A stretch of 64,000 nucleotides of DNA from the NCBI RefSeq assembly GCF_003324565.1, contig NZ_QOLA01000002.1, forward strand, positions 248,001-312,000, given 5' to 3'. Below, piece after piece: positions 27,397 through 35,245 of the stretch. Position 1 is the stretch's first letter. Every line of letters begins with the position of its first letter. A model generated the notes under the pieces. That model saw nothing but the letters and a program-made list of their open reading frames with translations. It had not been told where the DNA came from and searched no databases. Origin of the DNA: Streptomyces sp. SDr-06. GTDB lineage: Bacteria > Actinomycetota > Actinomycetes > Streptomycetales > Streptomycetaceae. Position numbers and translations under genes: made by a program.

Positions 27397-28452
27397 CTAG
27401 ACCGCGCGGTAGCGCTGCACGCCGTCCCCCGGCACCCGCTCCGCCCGCCCCAGCTTCTCCAGCCGCCGCAGATGCGCCTCCGCCTCCGACACCGCGATCG
27501 TGCGCGAGCCGTACGGGATCTGGGACCACGGCCGGTTCCACTCCATGCGTTCCGCGAGCTGCCACGGCGTGAGCGGGGTGGACAGCAGGGCCAGCAGGCC
27601 GGTGAGGCGGTCCTCGTGGTGGGCCAGCAACTCCCTTACCCGCGCGGAAGGTTCGGTGAAGGCGTGCTGGTGGGCCGGGAGCACCTCGGCGACCCCGAGC
27701 CGGCCGACCCGTTCGAGGGAGTCGAGATAGTCGCCGAGGGGGTCCGTCTCGCCCGCCTCGTCGGGGTCCTCGTACAGGCCGATGTGCGGGGTGATGCCGG
27801 GCAGCAGGTGGTCACCGCTGAACAGGCGCCCGTGGCCGGGGAGTTGGGAGGGGTGGGCCTCCTCCAGGTGGAGGCAGACGTGGCCGGGCGTGTGGCCGGG
27901 GGTCCAGATCGCGCGGAGCCGGCGCCCGGCCAGCGGCAGCAGGTCGCCGGGCACGATCTCGCGGTCGGGCAGCGCGGCGCGCAGCCCCGGCAGGGTCCGT
28001 GCGCGCCCGGAGGCGCGGGCCTCGCGCAGGGGGGCGACGTGTTCCTCGGGGGCGCCGGCCGCGGCGAGTTTGGCGCACAGGTAGTCGAGCCAGACACCCG
28101 GTTCGGCCTCGCGGGTGCGGCGTACGACGGCGGTGTCGGCGGCGTGCATCGCGATCCAGGCGCCGGACGCCTCCCTGACCTGGCCGGAGAGGCCGTGGTG
28201 GTCGGGGTGGTGGTGGGTGACGACCACGCCGTGGACGGCCGGGACGTCGGTGCCGAGGGCGCGCAGCCCGGCGGTGAGGATGTCCCAGGAGGCCGGGTCG
28301 TCCCAGCCGGTGTCCACGAGCACCGGCCCCCGGTCGGTGTCGACGAGGTGGACCAGGGTGTGGCCGAGCGGGTTGTCCGGGATCGGCACTGCGATGGAGT
28401 GGACGCCGCCACCGTGGTCGGTCACCTGAGGTCCGGCTGGCTCCTGCGGCAT
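27397..28452 (-). CDS. Metallo-beta-lactamase-fold hydrolase
   Basis: A 351-residue protein with the zinc signature VVVTHHHPDHHGLSGQ (HxHxDH), a downstream histidine in IWTPGHTPGHVCLHL, the bridging Asp in LFSGDHLLPG and the last His in VLPAHQHAF. The C-terminal 90 residues form a winged-helix-like extension (EAEAHLRRLEKLGRAERV). It belongs to the glyoxalase-II-like/thioesterase-like branch of MBL proteins. The start follows GAGGA. It is divergent from the ALDH gene, and two KstR-like sites lie between them, so it may share their regulation. Confidence 0.8.
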   Translation of the reverse strand: MPQEPAGPQVTDHGGGVHSIAVPIPDNPLGHTLVHLVDTDRGPVLVDTGWDDPASWDILTAGLRALGTDVPAVHGVVVTHHHPDHHGLSGQVREASGAWIAMHAADTAVVRRTREAEPGVWLDYLCAKLAAAGAPEEHVAPLREARASGRARTLPGLRAALPDREIVPGDLLPLAGRRLRAIWTPGHTPGHVCLHLEEAHPSQLPGHGRLFSGDHLLPGITPHIGLYEDPDEAGETDPLGDYLDSLERVGRLGVAEVLPAHQHAFTEPSARVRELLAHHEDRLTGLLALLSTPLTPWQLAERMEWNRPWSQIPYGSRTIAVSEAEAHLRRLEKLGRAERVPGDGVQRYRAV

Positions 28453-28569
28453 GGAGTCCTCGTCTCTCTGGGTCTAGCTGGGGCTCTCTGGGTCCCTCTG
28501 GGTTTCACCGGGTCTTCCAAGGGGGCTCGCAGGGCGCGATCCGGCGGGACGCTGCCCGGTCACTATAAC

Positions 28570-28583
28570 TAGAACTGGTTACA
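28570..28583. promoter_or_regulatory. KstR-like operator (TAGAACTGGTTACA), perfect match
   Basis: All eight fixed positions of TNNAACNNGTTNNA match. It lies about 118 bases before the MBL-fold gene start and on the far side from the ALDH gene. Confidence 0.7.
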
Positions 28584-28672
28584 ATGGTCGCCCGAGTCAT
28601 CCAGGGCAATGGCTTCCGCCTCGAAGAATGGGCGGTTGGTGCCTGACGGTTCGGACCGTGGACACCTGCAAC

Positions 28673-28686
28673 TAGAACTGGTATCA
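28673..28686. promoter_or_regulatory. KstR-like operator (TAGAACTGGTATCA), one mismatch
   Basis: Second copy in the same promoter region, differing from the consensus at one T. Its core and flanks (CTAGAAC..GTATCAGTTC) closely resemble the site upstream of the thiolase gene at 17842. Confidence 0.65.
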
Positions 28687-28688
28687 GT

Positions 28689-28705
28689 TCTGAAACGACG
28701 TCAGG
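28689..28705. promoter_or_regulatory. Degenerate type II palindrome (TCTGAAACGACGTCAGG)
   Basis: Keeps the outer TCTGA and CGTCAG halves of TCTGACGNNNCGTCAGA with inner CG changed to AA. It begins two bases after the KstR-like site at 28673-28686, the same close pairing seen at 46670-46701. Confidence 0.4.
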
Positions 28706-28836
28706 TACGTCGGACGAGTCCAGGCAGCGAAGAGCCAGGCAGCAGACAGTCAGGCAGCGGAGTCGGGCGGCGGTGGTGGTGGACCGCGCCGCCGGCCGCT
28801 GCGACAGGGAAGCCCGCCCCGCAGGAGGCACCAGGC

Positions 28837-30297
28837 ATGACCGAGCTCGTGGAACACGGACAGCTTTTCATCGGCGGGGAGTTGACCGACCCCCTCGGCT
28901 CCGACGTCATCGAGGTGATCTCACCCCATACCGAGCAGGTCATCGGCCGCGTCCCGCACGCCTCGCGCGCCGATGTGGACCGCGCCGTCGCCGGGGCGCG
29001 CAGGGCCTTCGACGAGGGGCCCTGGGCGCGGGCGACGCCCGAGGAGCGCATCGAGGTGGTGTCGCGGATCAAGGACGCGATCCTGGTGCGGCACGAGGAG
29101 ATCGCCCGGTCGATCAGCTCGCAGAACGGATCCCCGTACTCCTGGAGCGTGCTCGCGCAGGCGCTCGGCGCGATGATGGTGTGGGACTCCGCGATCACCG
29201 TGGCGCGCGGATTCCCGTACGAGGAGCGGCGAGCGGGGGCGCTGGGCCCGATCCTGGTGCGGCGCGAGGCGGTCGGCGTGGTGGCCGCCGTGGTGCCGTG
29301 GAACGTCCCGCAGTTCGTGGCCGCCGCCAAGCTCGGTCCCGCGCTGCTCACCGGCTGCTCGGTGATCCTCAAGCCGTCCCCGGAGTCGCCCCTCGACTCG
29401 TACATCCTCGGCGAGATCGCGGCGGAGGCGGGGCTCCCGGAGGGCGTGCTCTCCATCCTGCCCGCGGACCGCGAGGTGAGTGAGTACCTCGTCGGGCACC
29501 CCGGCGTCGACAAGGTGTCCTTCACCGGGTCGGTGGCGGCCGGGAAGCGGGTGATGGAGGTCGCCGCGCGCAACCTCACCCGGGTCACCCTGGAGCTCGG
29601 CGGCAAGTCCGCGGCGGTGATCCTGCCGGACGCGGACCTGGAGGCGACGGTCGCCGGAGTCGTCCCGGCCGCCTGGATGAACAACGGGCAGGCCTGTGTG
29701 GCGCAGACCCGCATCCTGGCGCCGCGCAGCCGCTACGACGAGATCGCCGAGGCGTTCGCGGCCGCCGCGGGGGCGCTCGTCGTCGGGGATCCGCTGGACA
29801 CCGCGACCCAGGTCGGGCCGCTGGTGGCCAGGCGTCAGCAGCAGCGCTCGCTCGACTACATCCGGATCGGCCAGGAGGAGGGCGCCAAGATCCTCACCGG
29901 CGGCGGCCGCCCGGCCGGGCTCGACCGGGGCTGGTACGTCGAGCCGACCCTCTTCGGCGGCGTCGACAACACGATGCGCATCGCCCGCGAGGAGATCTTC
30001 GGCCCGGTCATCTGCCTGCTGCCGTACGGGGACGAGGCCGAGGCGCTCCGGATCGCCAACGACTCCGAGTACGGCCTCAGCGGCAGCGTGTGGACCGGGG
30101 ACGTCGAGCACGGCATCGAGTTCGGGCGGCAGGTGCGGACCGGCACCTTCAACGTCAACACCTTCAGCCTGGACATGCTCGGGCCGTTCGGCGGCTACAA
30201 GTCGTCCGGTGTGGGCCGGGAGTTCGGGCCCGAGGGGTTCGGCGAGTACCTGGAGCACAAGATGATCCACCTGCCCGCCGGGCACGGAGGCGCATGA
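28837..30297 (+). CDS. NAD(P)-dependent aldehyde dehydrogenase
   Basis: A 486-residue ALDH with the cofactor segment VPWNVPQF, FTGSVAAGKRVM, general base Glu in TLELGGKSAAVIL, catalytic Cys in MNNGQACVAQTR (about residue 287) and the EEIFGPV motif. Full length and all catalytic residues are present. It oxidises an aldehyde to the acid. Next to a ferredoxin gene and two KstR-like operators, it could oxidise a sterol or isoprenoid side-chain aldehyde made by the CYP125-like P450 (inference). The ATG follows AGGAGG at eight bases. Confidence 0.85.
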   Translation: MTELVEHGQLFIGGELTDPLGSDVIEVISPHTEQVIGRVPHASRADVDRAVAGARRAFDEGPWARATPEERIEVVSRIKDAILVRHEEIARSISSQNGSPYSWSVLAQALGAMMVWDSAITVARGFPYEERRAGALGPILVRREAVGVVAAVVPWNVPQFVAAAKLGPALLTGCSVILKPSPESPLDSYILGEIAAEAGLPEGVLSILPADREVSEYLVGHPGVDKVSFTGSVAAGKRVMEVAARNLTRVTLELGGKSAAVILPDADLEATVAGVVPAAWMNNGQACVAQTRILAPRSRYDEIAEAFAAAAGALVVGDPLDTATQVGPLVARRQQQRSLDYIRIGQEEGAKILTGGGRPAGLDRGWYVEPTLFGGVDNTMRIAREEIFGPVICLLPYGDEAEALRIANDSEYGLSGSVWTGDVEHGIEFGRQVRTGTFNVNTFSLDMLGPFGGYKSSGVGREFGPEGFGEYLEHKMIHLPAGHGGA

Positions 30298-30530
30298 TGG
30301 GCGACCGCTGGCACGTCGAGGTCGACCGGAGCGTCTGCATCGGCTCCGGCATGTGCGTCCATCACGCCCCCGCCGGGTTCGAACTCGACAGCGCGCGTCA
30401 GTCCCACCCCCGCACGCCCGACACGGACGCCAACGAGCAGGTCCTGGCGGCCGCCGAGGGCTGCCCGGTCGAAGCCATCCTGATCACCCTGCTGGACTCC
30501 CGCGAAACGGTGTACCCGCCCGAGGAGTAG
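30297..30530 (+). CDS. 3Fe-4S ferredoxin of the P450-partner type
   Basis: A 77-residue ferredoxin with CIGSGMC and a later EGCPVEAI, giving three cluster cysteines with a non-Cys residue between as in single-cluster [3Fe-4S] ferredoxins that feed bacterial P450s. The ALDH stop TGA shares its last base with the ATG at 30297, behind GGAGG. Being co-transcribed with the ALDH rather than next to the P450, it is a candidate electron donor for the CYP125-like enzyme 13 kb away through shared regulation. Confidence 0.85.
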   Translation: MGDRWHVEVDRSVCIGSGMCVHHAPAGFELDSARQSHPRTPDTDANEQVLAAAEGCPVEAILITLLDSRETVYPPEE

Positions 30531-30695
30531 CCCGAGGGTCAGGCAGGGAACGTCTCCGGAACAGTCCCGAAATGGCCCCGTTCGAACTCTCCTGTTCGAG
30601 CCCCTGCGAACACAGGTTGATCCATGCGTAGCGCACGGCGACCTGATGACAGGCGTGACTTTCCCGGCCCGTCGGCGGCGTGGAAAAGTCGTGGC

Positions 30696-30744
30696 CACGC
30701 CGTCGAGGGGGGAGTGCCAACTCGATGTCACGCCGTCGAGGGGG
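30696..30744 (+). promoter_or_regulatory. Tandem direct repeats (CACGCCGTCGAGGGGG) upstream of the LanKC gene
   Basis: Two identical 16-base copies start at 30696 and 30729, exactly 33 bases (three helical turns) apart; the second runs into the ribosome binding site of the LanKC gene. RamR-type regulators bind direct repeats at the corresponding promoter in S. coelicolor, so these are candidate activator sites, though their closeness to the start codon would be unusual for activation. Confidence 0.45.
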
Positions 30745-30751
30745 AGGCACG

Positions 30752-33316
30752 ATGGACAAGCGGTACGAGGTCTTCTGTCTGGCGGACAGGTATTTCTACG
30801 AGACCCCGGACCGCTTGTCCTCTTCGCGTGCGGACGGCCGCGACGACCGGGTGCCGCTCTTCGAGACCGCCCGGCGCACCGTTCCCGAGGGCTGGACGAC
30901 CCAACTCGCCGGAGACTGGCTGCACTTCAGCCCGGACGGCATACCGGGACGCAGAACGCGGCCGCAGCAGGGCTGGAAGATCCACGTGTCGGCCTGTCTG
31001 GACAACGCCGAGAAGGTGGCGGAGTACGTGTGGGACTACTGCGTCCCGCGCGCCGTCCCGTTCAAGTTCGTCCCCGGGCGACGGCCCCTGCACCTGCGCA
31101 ACTCCAAGTACGCGGGCCGCGGTTCCAGCGGGAAGTTCGCCACTCTCTACCCCGCCGACGAGGCCGAGTTCCGGGTGATCCTGGAGGAGCTGGGCGCCCT
31201 GCTCGCCGGGGAGCCCGGACCGTACGTCCTCAGTGACCTGCGCTGGGGCGAGGGGCCGCTCTACGTCCGCTACGGCGGCTTCACCAAGCGGCACTGCGTG
31301 GACGCGAACGGCACCCTGGTGCCCGCGATCGAGAACGCCGACGGGGTGCTCGTGCCCGACCGCCGCGACCCCGTCTTCCACCTGCCCGACTGGGTCGCCC
31401 TGCCGCCGTTCCTCGCGCCCCACCTCGCCGCCCGCAACGCCACCACCACCGGCGACCTGCCGTACCGCATCGAACGCGCCCTGCACTTCTCCAACGGCGG
31501 CGGTGTCTATGCCGGGACCGACACCCGCACCGGCGAGAAGGTCGTCCTCAAGGAGGCCAGGCCCCACGCCGGGCTCGCCGCGGACGGGGCCGACGCCGTG
31601 ACCCGCCTGAAACGCGAGAAGAACGCCCTGGAACGCGTCGCGGGCCTCGGGGTCGCCCCCGCCGTGCGGGACTGGTTCACCCTCGGCGAGCACCGCTTCC
31701 TCGTCATGGACTTCCTGGAGGGGCGCACCCTCAACTCCTTCTTCGCGCCCCGCCACCCGCTCATCGGTGTCGAGCCGGACCCCGGTGAGGTCGCCGAGTA
31801 CACCCGCTGGGCGCTGCGGATCCTGAAGGCCACGGAGGACGCGGTGGCCGCCGTCCACGAGCGGGGCGTGGTCTTCAACGACCTGCACATGTTCAACATC
31901 ATGGTCGACCCCGACGAACAGGGCGTCCACCTCCTCGACTTCGAGGCCGCGCTGCCCGTCGACGACCACCGCGGCCAGTCCATGGCCCACCCCGGCTTCA
32001 TCGCGCCCCTGGACCGCAAGGGCTTCGACGTCGACCGCTACGCGCTGGCCTGTCTGCGGATCGCGTTGTTCGTGCCGATGACGAGCCTGCTGGTGATCGA
32101 CCGGTCCAAGGCCGCCCACCTCGCCGAGATCGCCGCGTCCCAGTTCCCCGGCCTGCCCGCGGGCTTCCTCGACGAGGCGGTCCGGGTGATCGAGGGAGAG
32201 AACGCGCCGCGGGGCGGGTGCGTGCCCGTCGCGCCGGGCGACTGGCCCGCGAGCCGTGACTCCATGATCCGCGCCATCCTCGCCTCCGCGACCCCCGAAC
32301 GCGACGACCGGCTCTTCCCGGGCGACGTCGCACAGTTCACCCCCGGCGGCGGCCTCGGCCTCGCGCACGGCGCCGCCGGAGTGCTGTACGCGCTCGCCGA
32401 GACCGGCGCCGCGCGCTACCCCGAGGGCGAGCAGTGGCTGCTCGCGCACACCGCGCCGCCGCCGTCCGGCACTCCGCTCGGTCTCTACGACGGGCTCGCC
32501 GGAGTGGCCCTCGTCCTCGACCGGCTCGGCCACACCGAGCGGGCCCGCGAGCTGATCGAGTCCGTCCTGGCCGAGAACTGGCAGCGGCTCGCCCCCGAAC
32601 TGCACGGCGGCCTCGCGGGCCTCGGCCTGGTCCTGGACCGGCTCGGCTTCAAGGAACAGGCGCTGGAGACGGCCGAGTTGCTCGCCGGACGCACCGGCGG
32701 CGGCCGCCGCGCCGGGCTGCTGCACGGAGCCAGCGGACCCGCGCTGTTCCTGCTCCGCCTGTACGAGTCCACCGGCGACCCGGCGCTGCTCGACCGGGCC
32801 GCCGAGGAGCTGCGGCGCGATCTGGACCGCTGTGTCACCAATCCGGCCGGCACCCTGGTCGTCAACGACACCACGCGCACCCTGCCGTACCTGGGCGGGG
32901 GCAGCGTCGGCATCGCCGCCGTGCTCGACGACTTCCTCGCCCACCGCGCCGACCCGGCGTTCCAGGAGGCGCGGGACAAGATCCAGCCCGCCGCCCGCTC
33001 CCGGTACTACGCGCAGCCCGGCCTGTTCAACGGGCGCGCCGGAATGGTGCTCCACCTGGCGCGGTCCGGTGCGCCGCGCGCCTGGCTCGACGACCAGATC
33101 GCGCTCCTCGCCTGGTACGCACTGCTCTACGAAGGCCACCTCGCCTTCCCCGGCGACCAGATGATGCGGCTGTCCATGGACCTCGCGACCGGCACGGCGG
33201 GCTGCCTCCTGGCACTCGGCGCGGCCCTCGCCGACCGGCCCGCCGGACTGCCCTTCCTGGCGCCCACCCCCGCCGCCGAGACCGGCGGCCCCAGAAACGG
33301 CCCCACCCGGGGCTGA
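30752..33316 (+). CDS. ramC: Class III lanthipeptide synthetase LanKC (RamC/AmfT-like)
   Basis: An 854-residue enzyme with the three class III domains. The N-terminal lyase domain (about 1-235) carries FKFVPGRRPLHLRNSKYAGRGSSGKF. The kinase domain (about 240-500) has the ATP lysine in VVLKEAR (about 265), FNDLHMFNIMV (about 375) and LLDFEAA (about 395). The C-terminal cyclase-like domain (about 540-850) has repeated HGG/HGA-type helices (LHGGLAGLG, LLHGASGPA) but no zinc ligands, as expected for class III. It phosphorylates, eliminates and cyclises Ser residues in the precursor encoded 54 bases downstream. ATG 30752 follows GGGGGAGG. Confidence 0.92.
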   Translation: MDKRYEVFCLADRYFYETPDRLSSSRADGRDDRVPLFETARRTVPEGWTTQLAGDWLHFSPDGIPGRRTRPQQGWKIHVSACLDNAEKVAEYVWDYCVPRAVPFKFVPGRRPLHLRNSKYAGRGSSGKFATLYPADEAEFRVILEELGALLAGEPGPYVLSDLRWGEGPLYVRYGGFTKRHCVDANGTLVPAIENADGVLVPDRRDPVFHLPDWVALPPFLAPHLAARNATTTGDLPYRIERALHFSNGGGVYAGTDTRTGEKVVLKEARPHAGLAADGADAVTRLKREKNALERVAGLGVAPAVRDWFTLGEHRFLVMDFLEGRTLNSFFAPRHPLIGVEPDPGEVAEYTRWALRILKATEDAVAAVHERGVVFNDLHMFNIMVDPDEQGVHLLDFEAALPVDDHRGQSMAHPGFIAPLDRKGFDVDRYALACLRIALFVPMTSLLVIDRSKAAHLAEIAASQFPGLPAGFLDEAVRVIEGENAPRGGCVPVAPGDWPASRDSMIRAILASATPERDDRLFPGDVAQFTPGGGLGLAHGAAGVLYALAETGAARYPEGEQWLLAHTAPPPSGTPLGLYDGLAGVALVLDRLGHTERARELIESVLAENWQRLAPELHGGLAGLGLVLDRLGFKEQALETAELLAGRTGGGRRAGLLHGASGPALFLLRLYESTGDPALLDRAAEELRRDLDRCVTNPAGTLVVNDTTRTLPYLGGGSVGIAAVLDDFLAHRADPAFQEARDKIQPAARSRYYAQPGLFNGRAGMVLHLARSGAPRAWLDDQIALLAWYALLYEGHLAFPGDQMMRLSMDLATGTAGCLLALGAALADRPAGLPFLAPTPAAETGGPRNGPTRG

Positions 33317-33324
33317 AACAAACC

Positions 33325-33340
33325 CCGTCCCCACGGACGG
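33325..33340 (+). terminator. Small hairpin between LanKC and precursor genes, possible attenuator
   Basis: CCGTCC (33325-33330) pairs with GGACGG (33335-33340) around CCAC, just before the precursor gene's ribosome binding site. It may stabilise or partly terminate transcripts so that precursor and enzyme levels differ. Evidence is the structure only. Confidence 0.35.
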
Positions 33341-33369
33341 CTTGTACATCGCCGACAAAGGAGAAAGCA

Positions 33370-33504
33370 ATGTCCCTTCTGGACCTGCAGAACCTCGACG
33401 TCGAACTCGACATCGACGAGGGCGACGGTGGCGGTCACGGTGGCGGCAGCCAGCTCAGCCTGCTGCTCTGTGACAGCGTCGCGAGCCTGACGCTCTGCCT
33501 GTGA
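33370..33504 (+). CDS. ramS: SapB-type class III lanthipeptide precursor
   Basis: A 44-residue precursor behind AAGGAG. Residues 2-10 (SLLDLQNLD) are the class III leader recognition motif. An acidic stretch and a Gly/His-rich segment (GDGGGHGGGS, residues 18-27) precede a hydrophobic core. In the core Ser30-LLL-Cys34 and Ser39-LTL-Cys43 have the S-x3-C spacing of both SapB rings, and Ser27 and Ser36 are free to become dehydroalanine. The mature product should be an amphiphilic two-ring surfactant peptide needed for aerial growth, by analogy with SapB and AmfS. The long GGG-H-GGG linker is not in RamS or AmfS. Confidence 0.9.
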   Translation: MSLLDLQNLDVELDIDEGDGGGHGGGSQLSLLLCDSVASLTLCL

Positions 33505-33526
33505 TCACCGCGTAACCAGTGACACA

Positions 33527-35245
33527 GTGAACGACGCGGCCCCGTCCGGCACCGCTCGCCGGCCGGGGCCGCCACGCGGGAGGCCGCCCTTGCTGTTGCG
33601 TGAGACCGTCCGGCAGAGCGCCGGCCCCGGCACCCTGATCCTGTTGCTGAGCTGTGCGTCGGCCGGCGCCGGGCTCGCCCTGCCCGCCGCGCTGGGCCGC
33701 GCCCTCGACCTGGTCCTGGCCGGGAGGCAGTCCCAGGCCGGCCCGTGGATCACCCTGTGTGTCCTGCTCACCGTCCTCGCGGTGCTGATCGGCGCGGTCG
33801 AATCCGCCGTCACCGCGACCACCGCCGCCCGCAGCGCGGCCTGGATCCGGCGCCGGGTCCTCGGTCACGTACTGGACGCGGGACCCCAACACGTCGGTTC
33901 AGAGGGCGAGTTGGTGGCCCGGCTCACCGGCAACGCGGTGCAGGCCGGGACCGTCCCGGTGTCGATCGCGGGCACCCTCGCGGCCGTGGTCACCCCGGTC
34001 GGCGGCCTCGTCGCGCTCGCCCTCACCGACGGGTGGACCGCCCTCGTGGTGCTGGCCGGAATGCCGCTGTTCGCCCTGCTCCTCAAGGTGTTCGTGCGCG
34101 GCTCCGGCGCCAGCAGCGCCGGATACCTCCACACCCAGGGCGAGATCGCGGGCAGGCTCCTGGAAGCCGTGCGCGGGGCCCGTACGATCGCCGCCGCCGG
34201 ACGCCCCGAACGGGACGCCGCCCGGATCCTGGCCCCGCTGCCCGAGCTGTCCCGCCAGGGCCACCGCATGTGGGAGGTCCTCGGCCGCTCCACCGCGCAG
34301 GCCGCCGTGCTGCTGCCACTCCTCCAGCTCGCCGTCCTCGCCGTCGCCGGGCTGCGCGTGGCCCGCGGCGACCTGAGCGTCGGCGGCCTCCTCGCCGCCT
34401 GGCGCTACGCCGCGCTCGCCACCGGCACCGGCGCCCTGGTCGGCATGGTCAACACCCTGACCCGCGGCCGCACCGCCGTGGCCCGCCTCCAGGACGTCCT
34501 GGGCACGCCGACAACGGCGTACGGGAACGCCGAACTCCCGCCCGGAGAAGGCGAATTGACCCTGCGGGGCGTCACGCACGGCCCCTTGCGCGCGCTCGAT
34601 CTGACGGTGCCGGGCGGGGCCGTCGTCGCCGTCGTCGGGCACTCGGGCAGCGGCAAGTCCGCACTCGCGGCCGTCGCCGGACGCCTTGCCGATCCGGAGG
34701 CGGGGACGGTCGCCCTCGACGGCGTGCCCCTGCCCCTGCTCACCCGCACCGAGCTGCGCCGGGCGGTCGGCTACGCCTTCGCCCGCCCCGTGCTGCTCGG
34801 CGGCACGGTGGGCGGCACCATCGCGTACGGGGCCGACGACCCGGGCGAGGACGCGGTGCGCGCCGCCGCCCGCGCGGCCTGCGCCGACGCCTTCATCCGC
34901 ACGATGCCCGAAGGCTACGCCACCCCCTGCGCGAGCGCGCCGCTGTCCGGCGGCGAGGCCCAACGTCTCGGTCTGGCACGGGCGTTCGCGCACCCGGGAC
35001 GCCTGCTGATCCTGGACGACGCCACCTCCAGCCTCGACTCCGCCACCGAGCTCAAGGTCTCCCAGGCGCTGCTGCACGGCAGTGGCACCCACCTGGTCAT
35101 CGCGCTGCGGGCCTCGACGGCGGCGCGCGCGGACCTCGTGGTGTGGCTGGAGGACGGCCGGGCGCGGGCCGTCGCGCCCCACCACGAGCTCTGCCGGATC
35201 GCGGACTACCGCGCGGTGTTCGGGGAGGTCGAGGCCGCGTGCTGA
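33527..35245 (+). CDS. ramA: Lanthipeptide ABC exporter half-transporter (RamA-like)
   Basis: A 572-residue protein: a six-helix membrane domain (about 25-310) then an ATPase with Walker A VVGHSGSGKSALA, signature LSGGEAQRLGLARA and Walker B LLILDDATSSLD. It exports the modified peptide together with the next gene product. GTG 33527 has only a weak ribosome binding site; a TTG at 33590 preceded by GGGAGG is a possible true start. It is separated from the precursor gene by 22 bases and shares a TGATG overlap with the following transporter gene. Confidence 0.85.
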   Translation: MNDAAPSGTARRPGPPRGRPPLLLRETVRQSAGPGTLILLLSCASAGAGLALPAALGRALDLVLAGRQSQAGPWITLCVLLTVLAVLIGAVESAVTATTAARSAAWIRRRVLGHVLDAGPQHVGSEGELVARLTGNAVQAGTVPVSIAGTLAAVVTPVGGLVALALTDGWTALVVLAGMPLFALLLKVFVRGSGASSAGYLHTQGEIAGRLLEAVRGARTIAAAGRPERDAARILAPLPELSRQGHRMWEVLGRSTAQAAVLLPLLQLAVLAVAGLRVARGDLSVGGLLAAWRYAALATGTGALVGMVNTLTRGRTAVARLQDVLGTPTTAYGNAELPPGEGELTLRGVTHGPLRALDLTVPGGAVVAVVGHSGSGKSALAAVAGRLADPEAGTVALDGVPLPLLTRTELRRAVGYAFARPVLLGGTVGGTIAYGADDPGEDAVRAAARAACADAFIRTMPEGYATPCASAPLSGGEAQRLGLARAFAHPGRLLILDDATSSLDSATELKVSQALLHGSGTHLVIALRASTAARADLVVWLEDGRARAVAPHHELCRIADYRAVFGEVEAAC

